In this document: piece by piece, positions 6,252 to 13,395 of the stretch
How positions within the stretch are numbered: the first letter of the stretch is position 1
Layout: every line of letters starts with the position of its first letter
Source of the DNA: a virus
Length of the DNA: 23,807 nt
Direction: 5' to 3' (one strand)
Virus record (IMG/VR): IMGVR_UViG_3300037042_004253
Coordinates: 1 to 23,807 of that record
Program-made: the position numbers and the translations under genes
Notes under the pieces: generated by a model
The model's input: the letters and a program-made list of their open reading frames with translations, nothing else
Told to the model about the DNA's origin: nothing
Databases searched by the model: none

Positions 6252-8186
6252 TTATACATCCATTTGAGGGCAATATGGGAATGAATGTTTTTGAGAATAA
6301 CCCTTACCAGTTTTAATGGCGTCTATTACATAGTTAAACGCCTCTATAGTTTGTTCTTTCCTACGCTCATAGTGAGCCGACCATCCTAGCACGCTAGCAT
6401 CTCCGTGTACGTTGTGGTGGAGGAGTTGCTTATCTTTAATCTTCTCTTTAAATTCATTTAATTTATCTTCAAGAAATGGTAAAAAATCCTTACCATTTTC
6501 TCCCAATTTTGCTAAACAATGCCCAAAATCACCAATTCCGCCCATTTCACTCCACAAAGGAAGCAACTTCTTATAAAATGCTTGAACAGCGGGTGTATCT
6601 GTGCCAGTATTGGCAAGCGTAGATGCTATCTCTTTTAATATCCCTGCCTTAAATTTTCCAGCATCCTTTTCTGACTCTTTTTCTAAATCAAAAGAATCAA
6701 CATCAAAATTAACAAGTATTTTGACAAGCCTTTCTGGAATTGGTTTAAATATTGTTAATTTTCTGATATAATCTGAAATTTTACCACCTACTGCCCACAC
6801 AGAACTTTGCCAGTCAATGCTAAATTCTGGATTATCTGGCCTAAATCCTTGTTCAAATAAATTGCTTACTGCCCTTCTAATTGTTGTTACCAACTCTGGA
6901 CTTTCTTTGGTTAGCCTCTCTAAATCCCAACCAGATATGCTTTTCAAAGCGCCTTCGTCAGTAAATTGTGGAAATTTACTAATCAAAAGCGATTTTAAAG
7001 CTCCGTTGGTGTTTTGTTTCATTAAGTTATCAAAAATATCTTTGGTAACAAATTCTGGGTAATTTATATAAAATCTGGTCTTGTTAGCTGGTACAGTCAT
7101 ATTGAACATACGCCAGTGCGAGGGAATTAAACCGCCGGTATCTAAATCATCTGTTAGTAAATTTTTTATCTTTAAAACAAATTCTTTTGGCCAATCTTTA
7201 GACTTTAAAAATCCATCAAAAGCTAATTGAAAATATTGAAAATATTTGTTTTTGTCTGTGCCAGGTTTGGACCAACGATTAATCCAAGATATAATTTTTT
7301 TCCTATCTTCAGGATGTGATGGATCTGGTGCTATTAATTCTTTGTTTGAAAAACTATCTGACCACTGTCCCCCCATCTTTTTGTAACGACCAGGAACTAT
7401 TCTTCCTTGTTTTGAATTCAACCATTCTTTTACTTTTTCCAAAAATCCAGGAACCTCTGTTCCATAAACGGTTTCTTCAGGTATTGCTACAGATCCCTTC
7501 TTCCCATCAAATCGCCTAATATGAATCCTGGCAAGAGGTCTCTTTATCTCTTTGTCGTCAGAACGGATCAAATAAGCTACGAATCCACCATTCTTTACTT
7601 CTCGATATATGTCACTAGAATGCGCACCTCCTGCTAAATTCATGCAACTAGTCCATCCTCTACCAGTTGACATTGATGCCACATCATGTGGGTCCATACT
7701 AATCATGACATAAAAAGAAGTTTGTTGAACACGATTAGGGTCGTTCTGGAAACTGTTAGTTAAATTATTAAAATAATTGGCAGTAGCAGCAAGTATTTCT
7801 TGATACTTATAATCAGATAACTTTTTGTGTACATAATAATCATTTTCAATATTAGATTTGTCTTCTAATTCGGCAATAGGCAATATCTTGCTTATTCTAA
7901 ATATTTTCTTGGGCATACCAACAGGACAAGCATGTCCTAATCGGTAATCAACTAATTGATAGCCGTTAGCTGAAAGGGGAAATCCTTGAGAACCACCATG
8001 AAAATCAGATAACATGTCTTTAATTTCTGCCTCTGTTTCCGAAGATATAGTGGTTGAAAAAGGTAAATAAACTCTGGAACCATCTGGAAACCAATGCTTA
8101 AACGGAAAAGACCTGGCTAATGGTTCAATCTTGCCCCTAAAGGGTTCGTATTCTTCTATTCCTTCTAACCAGAGCTTGAATTGCAT
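6252..8186 (-). CDS. Large conserved-looking phage protein of unknown function, candidate head-packaged protein
   Basis: 644 residues from the ATG at 8186. The frame is open for 15 codons further up, but those codons lie in the end of the upstream nuclease gene. Starting at 8186 gives the leader MQFKLWLEGIEEYEPF, like those of other proteins here, with CCTAAATA ending 4 nt before the ATG. Residues ~165-280 look like a compact domain: YVMISMDPHDVASMSTGRGWTSCM and then GGFVAYLIRSDD, RPLARIHIRRF and AIPEETVYGTEVPGF. I have the impression of similar blocks in other large phages but know of no assigned function. The C-terminal half is helical and repeat-free, ending in a basic, histidine-rich tail. 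No catalytic motif could be assigned with honesty. Confidence 0.72.
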   Translation of the reverse strand: MQFKLWLEGIEEYEPFRGKIEPLARSFPFKHWFPDGSRVYLPFSTTISSETEAEIKDMLSDFHGGSQGFPLSANGYQLVDYRLGHACPVGMPKKIFRISKILPIAELEDKSNIENDYYVHKKLSDYKYQEILAATANYFNNLTNSFQNDPNRVQQTSFYVMISMDPHDVASMSTGRGWTSCMNLAGGAHSSDIYREVKNGGFVAYLIRSDDKEIKRPLARIHIRRFDGKKGSVAIPEETVYGTEVPGFLEKVKEWLNSKQGRIVPGRYKKMGGQWSDSFSNKELIAPDPSHPEDRKKIISWINRWSKPGTDKNKYFQYFQLAFDGFLKSKDWPKEFVLKIKNLLTDDLDTGGLIPSHWRMFNMTVPANKTRFYINYPEFVTKDIFDNLMKQNTNGALKSLLISKFPQFTDEGALKSISGWDLERLTKESPELVTTIRRAVSNLFEQGFRPDNPEFSIDWQSSVWAVGGKISDYIRKLTIFKPIPERLVKILVNFDVDSFDLEKESEKDAGKFKAGILKEIASTLANTGTDTPAVQAFYKKLLPLWSEMGGIGDFGHCLAKLGENGKDFLPFLEDKLNEFKEKIKDKQLLHHNVHGDASVLGWSAHYERRKEQTIEAFNYVIDAIKTGKGYSQKHSFPYCPQMDV

Positions 8187-9832
8187 AAAGTATTTAGGGA
8201 GAACAACCATCTTTTCTTGCCACAATCCCAAATTCTTGCCAATCCTCTCTCATGCGACCATTTTGCTTCAGTTATATCTTTAGGGCAGCCTGTGAGAGAC
8301 TTCTTTTGAGATTGTTTGCTCAATCGCTCATAAGGACGCTTTGCATTCACATATGAATAATCAGGAGAAAGTTCCTCTCCTAAAACAAATCCCAATTGCT
8401 TGTAAACATTTCCTTGACTCCATCTATTGTCACTCCAAGTAATAATTTCTTTATACTTGTTTTGAATAGCCCACTCTTTGCACTTCTTGAAAAGCTTACT
8501 TGCACCACCAATCACTTGCACATCAGACCTGAAACAAAGACGATCTAATGTAAGTTTTTCTGAATTCCTGTGATGCCTTCCTAAAGACATGGCGGCAACA
8601 ATTTCGTTATCATGTTCCAAAACATAGAAGACCAACCCCAAATTGTTGCTGGCTTGAAGATGATGTTTATTACAAAATTGGTTAAATTTATGTCGATCAC
8701 ATTCATTGATTTTACACTTTCTAGCATATACTTTGTTCTTTTGTTTTCCCAAAATAGAACATAAAATACCTTTGCACTGTTCCTGCTTTGTTTTCCACTC
8801 ATCCTCAAAAATTGTAATAAGTTGGACGCCTTGTTTTAAACAAGAGATATACTTATCATAATGATAAAACTTCAACCTGGGGCTTGGAGATAATTCATTG
8901 TGCCAAAATAAACCACAATATTCTATTCCAATATTGGTATTTTTGTCATACAAATCAATTTCTTGAGTCCCTAGCAAAGAATAATCTTTCTCAAAAGAAA
9001 ACCCCATTGAATTCAACCAAGTCTGAATATCTTTTTGAGTTTTGCCATAAATCTGATTGCCTTGTAAACATAAAGGATTTGGCACACCAAATTTATACAT
9101 ACATGTTTTAATAAATCTTTCTCTATATTCCTTTGTTTGGGAATAATTTTGAACACCATATCTTTCTAAATTGGTCTTCTTGGCTTTATTTCGATTTTCT
9201 TCCAGTTGGGATGGGTGTTCAACACCATAACGCTTTAAACAGGTTTGTTTTCTTTGTTTCCAGTATGCCTCGGTTTGAACATAGCTTTCCTCACCAAACT
9301 TTTCTTTACAAGTTTTGTTTCGCTTTTTTAGACACTCTGGATTTTGCATCACATGTTCTGCGCCATATTTTTCTAAATTGGTTGCACTTCTTTTTTCTGC
9401 AAATCCTTCAGTATTGGCGTAATTTTTGTGTCCATATTTTTTCAAATTTGTCTCTTGTTGTTTATTTCGGATATCTTCTGATTGAAGTGGACTTTCAACT
9501 CCGTATTTGTCTAATAAACTTTGTTTTCTTTTCTCTTTAAAATCATCACTTTCAAAATACTCTTTTGTACCATATTTTTCTAGATTTGTTTTTTGTTGTT
9601 TTTGTTTAAATGTTTCTGTGTCAAATATTGTGGGGACACCATGTTTGATTATACATATTTCTTTTTGTTTGGCTGCTCTACAAGCCTTTTCGCCACAACT
9701 ATCTTTATTGATAATTTTATTATGCCGTTCTCTGCTCTTTTTAATTCGTTGAAACTCTTTGCCACAATAATCGCATTTTAATTGGATTAGTGAACGAATT
9801 GTTTGGGTGTCGTAGTTGGATTGGAGGATCAT
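8165..9832 (-). CDS. Repeat-array homing-endonuclease-like protein with Vsr-like nuclease and GNAT-like domain (copy 1)
   Basis: 555 residues. Order of parts: (1) a zinc finger, C20-x2-C23 with C46 and C51; (2) eight consecutive 23-residue units from residue 63 to 246, each starting K/R-Y/F/H-G-V and ending near K-T-N-L-E, plus a partial ninth; (3) a nuclease domain of PD-(D/E)XK/Vsr type with D293 in EIDLY, E304 in GIEYCG and H311 in FWHNE, then FEDEW at 342-346; (4) an acetyltransferase-like domain around 370-500 (GLVFYVLEHDNEIVAAMSLGRHHRN, then QVIGGASKLFKKC); (5) the end motif ARIWDCGKKRW. This resembles free-standing Hef-like homing endonucleases. It starts in an ATGA overlap with its paralogue. 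Compared with that copy, it has nine extra C-terminal residues that run 22 bp into the next gene. Confidence 0.85.
   Translation of the reverse strand: MILQSNYDTQTIRSLIQLKCDYCGKEFQRIKKSRERHNKIINKDSCGEKACRAAKQKEICIIKHGVPTIFDTETFKQKQQKTNLEKYGTKEYFESDDFKEKRKQSLLDKYGVESPLQSEDIRNKQQETNLKKYGHKNYANTEGFAEKRSATNLEKYGAEHVMQNPECLKKRNKTCKEKFGEESYVQTEAYWKQRKQTCLKRYGVEHPSQLEENRNKAKKTNLERYGVQNYSQTKEYRERFIKTCMYKFGVPNPLCLQGNQIYGKTQKDIQTWLNSMGFSFEKDYSLLGTQEIDLYDKNTNIGIEYCGLFWHNELSPSPRLKFYHYDKYISCLKQGVQLITIFEDEWKTKQEQCKGILCSILGKQKNKVYARKCKINECDRHKFNQFCNKHHLQASNNLGLVFYVLEHDNEIVAAMSLGRHHRNSEKLTLDRLCFRSDVQVIGGASKLFKKCKEWAIQNKYKEIITWSDNRWSQGNVYKQLGFVLGEELSPDYSYVNAKRPYERLSKQSQKKSLTGCPKDITEAKWSHERGLARIWDCGKKRWLFSLNTLCNSSSG
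8191..8198 (-). promoter_or_regulatory. Late-promoter-like octamer before the gene at 8186
   Basis: CCTAAATA, then CTTT, then ATG. It lies inside the last codons of the upstream nuclease gene and helps to decide the start of the 644-residue protein. Confidence 0.5.
9095..9646 (-). repeat. Eight 69-bp coding repeats in nuclease copy 1
   Basis: The units translate to 23-residue repeats of the pattern K-Y-G-V-x5-Q-x3-x4-K-x2-T-N-L-E. The spacing is exact across all eight units, while the residues after K-Y-G vary from unit to unit. Confidence 0.85.
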
Positions 9833-11532
9833 ATGTTAAATATCCATCTTTTCTTGCCACAATCCCAAATACGAGCAAAACCATTGTTTAACATCCATTG
9901 CTTTTCTGTTTTTGTGGTTGGACAACCTATGTTTTTCTTTTTACAAGATTGTTTATTAATCCGTATGTGACCACGGCAATCAACATAGCTATAATCTGGA
10001 GGCAGTTCTCCATCTAATTTAAATTGCATATTTTTATAAATGTTTCCATCACTCCAACGATTATCGCTCCAACTAATTATTTCTTTGTAATTATTATCTT
10101 TAGCCCATGTAATACATTGTGCAAATAACTTACTTGCACCACCAATTATTTGTGTATCTTTTTTGAAGCAAAGTCTATTTAATGTGATTTGTTCTTTATT
10201 TACCTTACGATGATGACAAGATAGTCCTATAATTCCTAATAATTCATTGTTGTCAAATAATCCAAAAGCAGCTTTAAATTTTGTGCCACCCATAATATGA
10301 TTGTCTTCACAAAAACTGTTGCATACAGAATTATCAATTTTTTCTATTTTACATTTTCTTGCCATTATTCTTTGAGAAAATTTTCTCAATATTGATTTAA
10401 TAAAATCTTTACAATGTTCTTGTTTGTGTCGCCACTCATCCTCAAAAATAGTAATCAAACGAATTCCTTGTTGATTACATTTATTAAATTTCTCATAATG
10501 ATAAGATCTTGTTCTGGGTTCTGGAGAAAATTCATTGTGCCAATAAAGTCCACAATATTCTATGGCTAATTTTAAATTTTCATTATATAAGTCTAGTTCT
10601 TTTCCGCCTAATACTGAATAATTTTTTACAAAGGGAAATCCAAGAGAACTCAGCCAATCTTTAATTTCATTTTCTGTTTTTCCAAATTTACATAAAGGAT
10701 AGGCTGTCCCATATCTTTTAATATTTGTATTTATTGCTTTTAAAAGTATATCTTTATTTTGTAATGGGTTGGGGACGCCATATCTCTTTAAGCACGTTGC
10801 TTTTTTCCTTTCTTTACATTCGTCTGTTTGACTGTATGATTCAACACCATAACGATCTAAACAAGTTGCTTTAAATCTGTCCATTATTTTCTTATCTTGT
10901 AAAGCATGATCGACTCCGTATTTTTTTCTAAACGCTTTTTTTAGGTTTTCTTTGGCGATCTCGGTTTGCATAACACTATCTACACCATATCTTTCTTGGC
11001 AAGTATTCTTTACACCATCCTTCCATTCTTGCGTTTGAGATGGATGGTTTGTTCCATATCTAGAAATATTTGTTTTTCTAGTTTTTGTTTTTACTGATTC
11101 ACTTTGGGTAGCGTATTCTGTCCCATATTTTTCAAGACATGATTTCTTTTTTATTTCTTTCATTTCTTGAGACGACAAATAACTTGTTGTGCCATATTTT
11201 TTTAGACAGGTTTTTTTAATTTTTTCTTTTATTTCTGGTAGTTTTGTAGGATTGCAGCCATATTTTTCTATAAGTTTATTTTTAGCTTTATCTTTATTTA
11301 ATTCTTTATAATTATCCCCATATAATAATCTTTGTGATTCTTCTCTTTTTTTGGGGGTGCATTTAGAACAACTATCTTTTTGCAATATTTTTTTTCCTAC
11401 CAAGATATTGCGTTTAGTTCTTGTAAATTCAATTCCACAATAATCACAAACACAAAAAATATCACTATAAACTTTTACTGTTTCAAAATCATATCCAAAT
11501 TGTTCTTTAGTTTTTTCAAATAATATCATCAT
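9829..11532 (-). CDS. Repeat-array homing-endonuclease-like protein with Vsr-like nuclease and GNAT-like domain (copy 2)
   Basis: 567 residues, the same architecture as the gene directly downstream: zinc finger (CDYC at 29-32, with C55 and C58), eight 22-23-residue repeats at residues 90-272, a nuclease domain with KELDLYNENLKLAIEYCGLYW (split here: ELDLY, IEYCG, WHNE), FEDEW, a GNAT-like domain containing GLSCHHRK and QIIGGASKLFAQC, and the end ARIWDCGKKRWIF. The two proteins are clearly paralogues but have drifted far apart in the repeats. The gene overlaps the 55-residue ribbon-helix-helix gene upstream by 17 bp and the downstream copy by 4 bp (ATGA), so all three form one translationally coupled unit. 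Homing endonucleases spread by cutting copies of the locus that lack them. Family call is good; cutting activity is inferred. Confidence 0.85.
   Translation of the reverse strand: MMILFEKTKEQFGYDFETVKVYSDIFCVCDYCGIEFTRTKRNILVGKKILQKDSCSKCTPKKREESQRLLYGDNYKELNKDKAKNKLIEKYGCNPTKLPEIKEKIKKTCLKKYGTTSYLSSQEMKEIKKKSCLEKYGTEYATQSESVKTKTRKTNISRYGTNHPSQTQEWKDGVKNTCQERYGVDSVMQTEIAKENLKKAFRKKYGVDHALQDKKIMDRFKATCLDRYGVESYSQTDECKERKKATCLKRYGVPNPLQNKDILLKAINTNIKRYGTAYPLCKFGKTENEIKDWLSSLGFPFVKNYSVLGGKELDLYNENLKLAIEYCGLYWHNEFSPEPRTRSYHYEKFNKCNQQGIRLITIFEDEWRHKQEHCKDFIKSILRKFSQRIMARKCKIEKIDNSVCNSFCEDNHIMGGTKFKAAFGLFDNNELLGIIGLSCHHRKVNKEQITLNRLCFKKDTQIIGGASKLFAQCITWAKDNNYKEIISWSDNRWSDGNIYKNMQFKLDGELPPDYSYVDCRGHIRINKQSCKKKNIGCPTTKTEKQWMLNNGFARIWDCGKKRWIFNI
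10717..11265 (-). repeat. Eight coding repeats (one 66 bp, seven 69 bp) in nuclease copy 2
   Basis: Protein units of 22-23 residues with the same pattern as in copy 1 (R/K-Y-G-V-x5-Q ... K-x-T-C-L-x). The number of units equals that of copy 1 even though their sequences have diverged. Confidence 0.85.
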
Positions 11533-11683
11533 GCTCCTTGTTTTTAGGATATGCTAATTCCAAAGCCTCTCTAACAAGATCGGATATTGTTAAGTGCTGG
11601 TCTCTTTTTAACGATAGGTAATGAGACATCTTTTGTAAGTGCTTAGCTTGCTCATCGCTTACTTTTATGCTTAGTGTTGTCAT
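11516..11683 (-). CDS. 55-residue ribbon-helix-helix (CopG/Arc-like) DNA-binding protein
   Basis: The translation starts MTTLSIKVSDEQAKHL and continues with SLKRDQHLTISDLVREALELAYPKN. A short beta strand with alternating residues (TTLSIKV), a first helix, a turn, and a second helix (TISDLVREALELA) make a typical ribbon-helix-helix fold, which dimerises to bind a palindromic operator. The stop lies 17 bp inside the start of nuclease copy 2, so it leads the two-nuclease unit. A 17-bp palindrome overlaps its start codon, the usual place for an autoregulatory operator. I infer that it represses its own unit and keeps nuclease expression low. It is too short for many gene finders. Confidence 0.8.
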   Translation of the reverse strand: MTTLSIKVSDEQAKHLQKMSHYLSLKRDQHLTISDLVREALELAYPKNKEHDDII

Positions 11684-11698
11684 ACTATATTATAGTAT
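11682..11698. promoter_or_regulatory. 17-bp palindrome at the ribbon-helix-helix gene start, candidate operator
   Basis: ATACTATATTATAGTAT, two perfect 8-nt arms around one base. It covers the start codon region and a possible -10 box. The 13-mer ATACTATATTATA recurs upstream of the gene at 22377. Confidence 0.55.
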
Positions 11699-11739
11699 AT
11701 CTAGATGTAAAAATTAGAAGATTTTTTACAAATTTTAGA

Positions 11740-11763
11740 AATTTATTCCAGTAAGAATAAATT
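11740..11763 (-). terminator. Candidate terminator behind gp13
   Basis: A perfect 9-bp stem (AATTTATTC with GAATAAATT) around a 6-nt loop, 15 nt beyond the gp13 stop. The stem is AT-only apart from one pair and the T-run is poor, so this is a weak call. Confidence 0.35.
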
Positions 11764-11777
11764 ATAATGTAAGATTT

Positions 11778-12659
11778 CTAATCAAGTGTTATAATTAAAG
11801 GCTCTCCAAAGCGCCAAATAAGGTCATTTCTCCACTCCTTCATATCTTCTCTAGCCTCTTGAAGAAGGGTGTCGCCATCTAATTGAATGCCCGAATTTGG
11901 ACCCGGTGGATTTTTGTACTTACCTCTAATTCTGCCGAGTATCATTTTTGCGTAAATCAATGCTCCTTCCTGCATCGACTGTGTAACCTCATCCCAATCT
12001 TTCATTCTTTGAAGATATTGTACCATCACTTTCTGCCCACCACCTGGCGTTGGATAAATTTTAATATGGTGGGTGTCATTTACGAATTCCCAACCACCAA
12101 TATTAGAGCTAACTCGACTATACATCTGCTCGTAATTTTTATATAATACCCATTCGCCTGCTCGACCCCATATTGGTTGGATTGGATCAATTAAACCACC
12201 TTGGATGGATGCGTAGCTTCCACCGGGGTAAAAGTATTCTACAGGAATAGCTCCATCTAAATCGGATGCTTGAAATGCGAATTGACCTGCTTTTTTCCAA
12301 TGAACATTTCTAACCAATCCCACTTCAGGTGGTAATTCATAAACACTTTTACCAGGGGTTGTAATAAAAACATAATAATTGAAATATTCTCTAGGAGCAT
12401 AATCTTCAACAATTTTTAATGCTTGGTCTATACAGAAGTCTATATTTTGTTCATCTAGTTCTATTTGTAGAACAGGGGCTCCTAACATATGCAAAATATA
12501 ATCTCTAATTTGCATTCTGACTTTTTCTCTATTTTTTCTGGGGCCTAATTGACTTTTATTGAGTGGATCAACGTGTCCCAAATCACTACAGGAGCTTTGG
12601 CAACATGCCGATGCCAAGGCATCTTGAGTAGGTCGTCCGATAACTAATGTGTTTGCCAT
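11778..12659 (-). CDS. 13: Neck protein, T4 gp13-like
   Basis: 293 residues, close to T4 gp13 (309). T4 gp13 forms a ring at the head-tail joint with gp14. Residues 51-70 (IRDYILHMLGAPVLQIELDE) match the T4 N-terminal block, in which LKDVILRRLGAP is followed by VELT, and are continued by a helix like T4's DCIQRALELY (FCIDQALKIVEDY). The C-terminal part also follows T4: GALIYAKMILGRIRGKY, then a Gly/Pro loop, IQLDGDTLLQEAREDMKEWRNDL and a final GEPLII, where T4 has [20 protein letters not shown] and PPFGILVG. The gene lies on the minus strand, opposite to gp14 and gp15. It has no Shine-Dalgarno site; CATATATA ends 5 nt before the ATG. Confidence 0.85.
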   Translation of the reverse strand: MANTLVIGRPTQDALASACCQSSCSDLGHVDPLNKSQLGPRKNREKVRMQIRDYILHMLGAPVLQIELDEQNIDFCIDQALKIVEDYAPREYFNYYVFITTPGKSVYELPPEVGLVRNVHWKKAGQFAFQASDLDGAIPVEYFYPGGSYASIQGGLIDPIQPIWGRAGEWVLYKNYEQMYSRVSSNIGGWEFVNDTHHIKIYPTPGGGQKVMVQYLQRMKDWDEVTQSMQEGALIYAKMILGRIRGKYKNPPGPNSGIQLDGDTLLQEAREDMKEWRNDLIWRFGEPLIITLD

Positions 12660-12664
12660 GAAAT

Positions 12665-12672
12665 TATATATG
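12665..12672 (-). promoter_or_regulatory. Late-promoter-like octamer before gp13
   Basis: CATATATA, then ATTTC, then ATG. If the octamer works like the T4 late element TATAAATA (positions -13 to -6), transcription starts at the A of the ATG. Confidence 0.6.
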
Positions 12673-12693
12673 GATATTTTTTATGTTCTGACT

Positions 12694-12701
12694 ACTAAAT
12701 A
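12694..12701 (+). promoter_or_regulatory. Late-promoter-like octamer before the gene at 12707
   Basis: ACTAAATA, then ATTTC, then ATG. The spacer is identical to that of the divergent gp13 promoter 21 bp away. Confidence 0.6.
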
Positions 12702-12706
12702 ATTTC

Positions 12707-13390
12707 ATGAAAACTTTAAAAGAATACACATTGTTAAAAGAAGGGCCATTACCTCCAAATTGGACTCCAAATAAAAGACCAGAACCAAAACCAATAGCAC
12801 CAACTGGACCAGATCCTAGTAGTGCTTGGGTACAGTGGTTGGGAAAATTGCAAAAAGCATTGATAAACAACTTAAACAGCGTGGTTGATCGCTATGAACA
12901 AAAAATGACACAAGCGGTACAAGCCGTGCATACAACTGTGACCAATCCAACCAATCCAACCAATCCAACCAATCCAACCAATCCAACTGCTAATCCAGCC
13001 AATCCAAATTGGTTTAAAGGAAATCAATCTACTTGGAATAGACAAGGTATTTCAGGAATAGCAAAACGATTTTTAGGTGGTGGTAATTGGACTGGAGAGG
13101 CTTGTGAAGTAGCTTATGAATTTGGTCCAACATTGACTGAATACAATAAAATAAAGGACGAAGTATTATTAGAAGTAGAAAAACTTTCTGATACAATATT
13201 TTTTGAGGCTACTGGCGTTCCACAATTTGATGCCATTTTGTCGCAGTTTAAAGATGAAGTTAAGAAATTAATTATTTCTAATATTGCTTGGGCGCAACAA
13301 GGTATGTGGGCTTTTGTGCAAAAAAGAAGAGCGGCTGAACAACAGGCAAAACAACCAATACAGCCTGAAGATAAAACTTTGACTAAATAA
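12707..13390 (+). CDS. Unknown protein with capsid-targeting-like leader and Thr-Asn-Pro linker
   Basis: 227 residues. The leader MKTLKEYTLLKEG closely resembles the T4 head-targeting sequence MKTYQEFIAEA and ends in L-K-E/G, a fitting prohead-protease site. Then comes a proline-rich stretch, a helical part (60-78), a linker of five T-N-P units plus variants, and a C-terminal domain from about 100 with predicted long helices (LTEYNKIKDEVLLEVEKLSD, then LSQFKDEVKKLIISNIAWAQ). A Trp- and Gly-rich patch precedes it. I recognise no enzyme. It has no Shine-Dalgarno site and carries the octamer ACTAAATA before the ATG. It is divergent from gp13 with a 47-bp gap. A head-internal, possibly ejected, protein is my best inference. 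Confidence 0.72.
   Translation: MKTLKEYTLLKEGPLPPNWTPNKRPEPKPIAPTGPDPSSAWVQWLGKLQKALINNLNSVVDRYEQKMTQAVQAVHTTVTNPTNPTNPTNPTNPTANPANPNWFKGNQSTWNRQGISGIAKRFLGGGNWTGEACEVAYEFGPTLTEYNKIKDEVLLEVEKLSDTIFFEATGVPQFDAILSQFKDEVKKLIISNIAWAQQGMWAFVQKRRAAEQQAKQPIQPEDKTLTK
12941..12985 (+). repeat. Five perfect copies of a 9-bp repeat coding for a T-N-P linker
   Basis: Unit ACCAATCCA, five times without a mismatch, then decayed copies to about 13006. It stays in frame and probably varies in copy number by slippage. Confidence 0.95.
13382..13389 (+). promoter_or_regulatory. Late-promoter-like octamer before the gene at 13396
   Basis: ACTAAATA, then ATAAAT, then ATG. The octamer is identical to the one at 12694 and overlaps the last codons of the preceding gene. 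Confidence 0.45.
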
Positions 13391-13395
13391 TAAAT

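Noticed and set aside
6252-8231. Start of the 644-residue protein at 8231 (659 residues)
   Set aside because: The 15 extra codons lie in the end of the upstream nuclease gene, have no ribosome site, and hide the leader MQFKLW and the octamer at 8191-8198.
9133-9781. Several plus-strand frames over nuclease copy 1
   Set aside because: Phe- and Leu-rich mirrors of the repeat region with no ribosome sites.
9095-11265. Regular 69-bp spacing as a CRISPR array
   Set aside because: The repeats are coding, keep frame, and vary in DNA; there are no identical repeats with unrelated spacers.
12941-13006. 9-bp repeats as a replication-origin iteron
   Set aside because: They keep the reading frame of the gene and encode a typical linker; no AT-rich unwinding region or initiator gene lies next to them.
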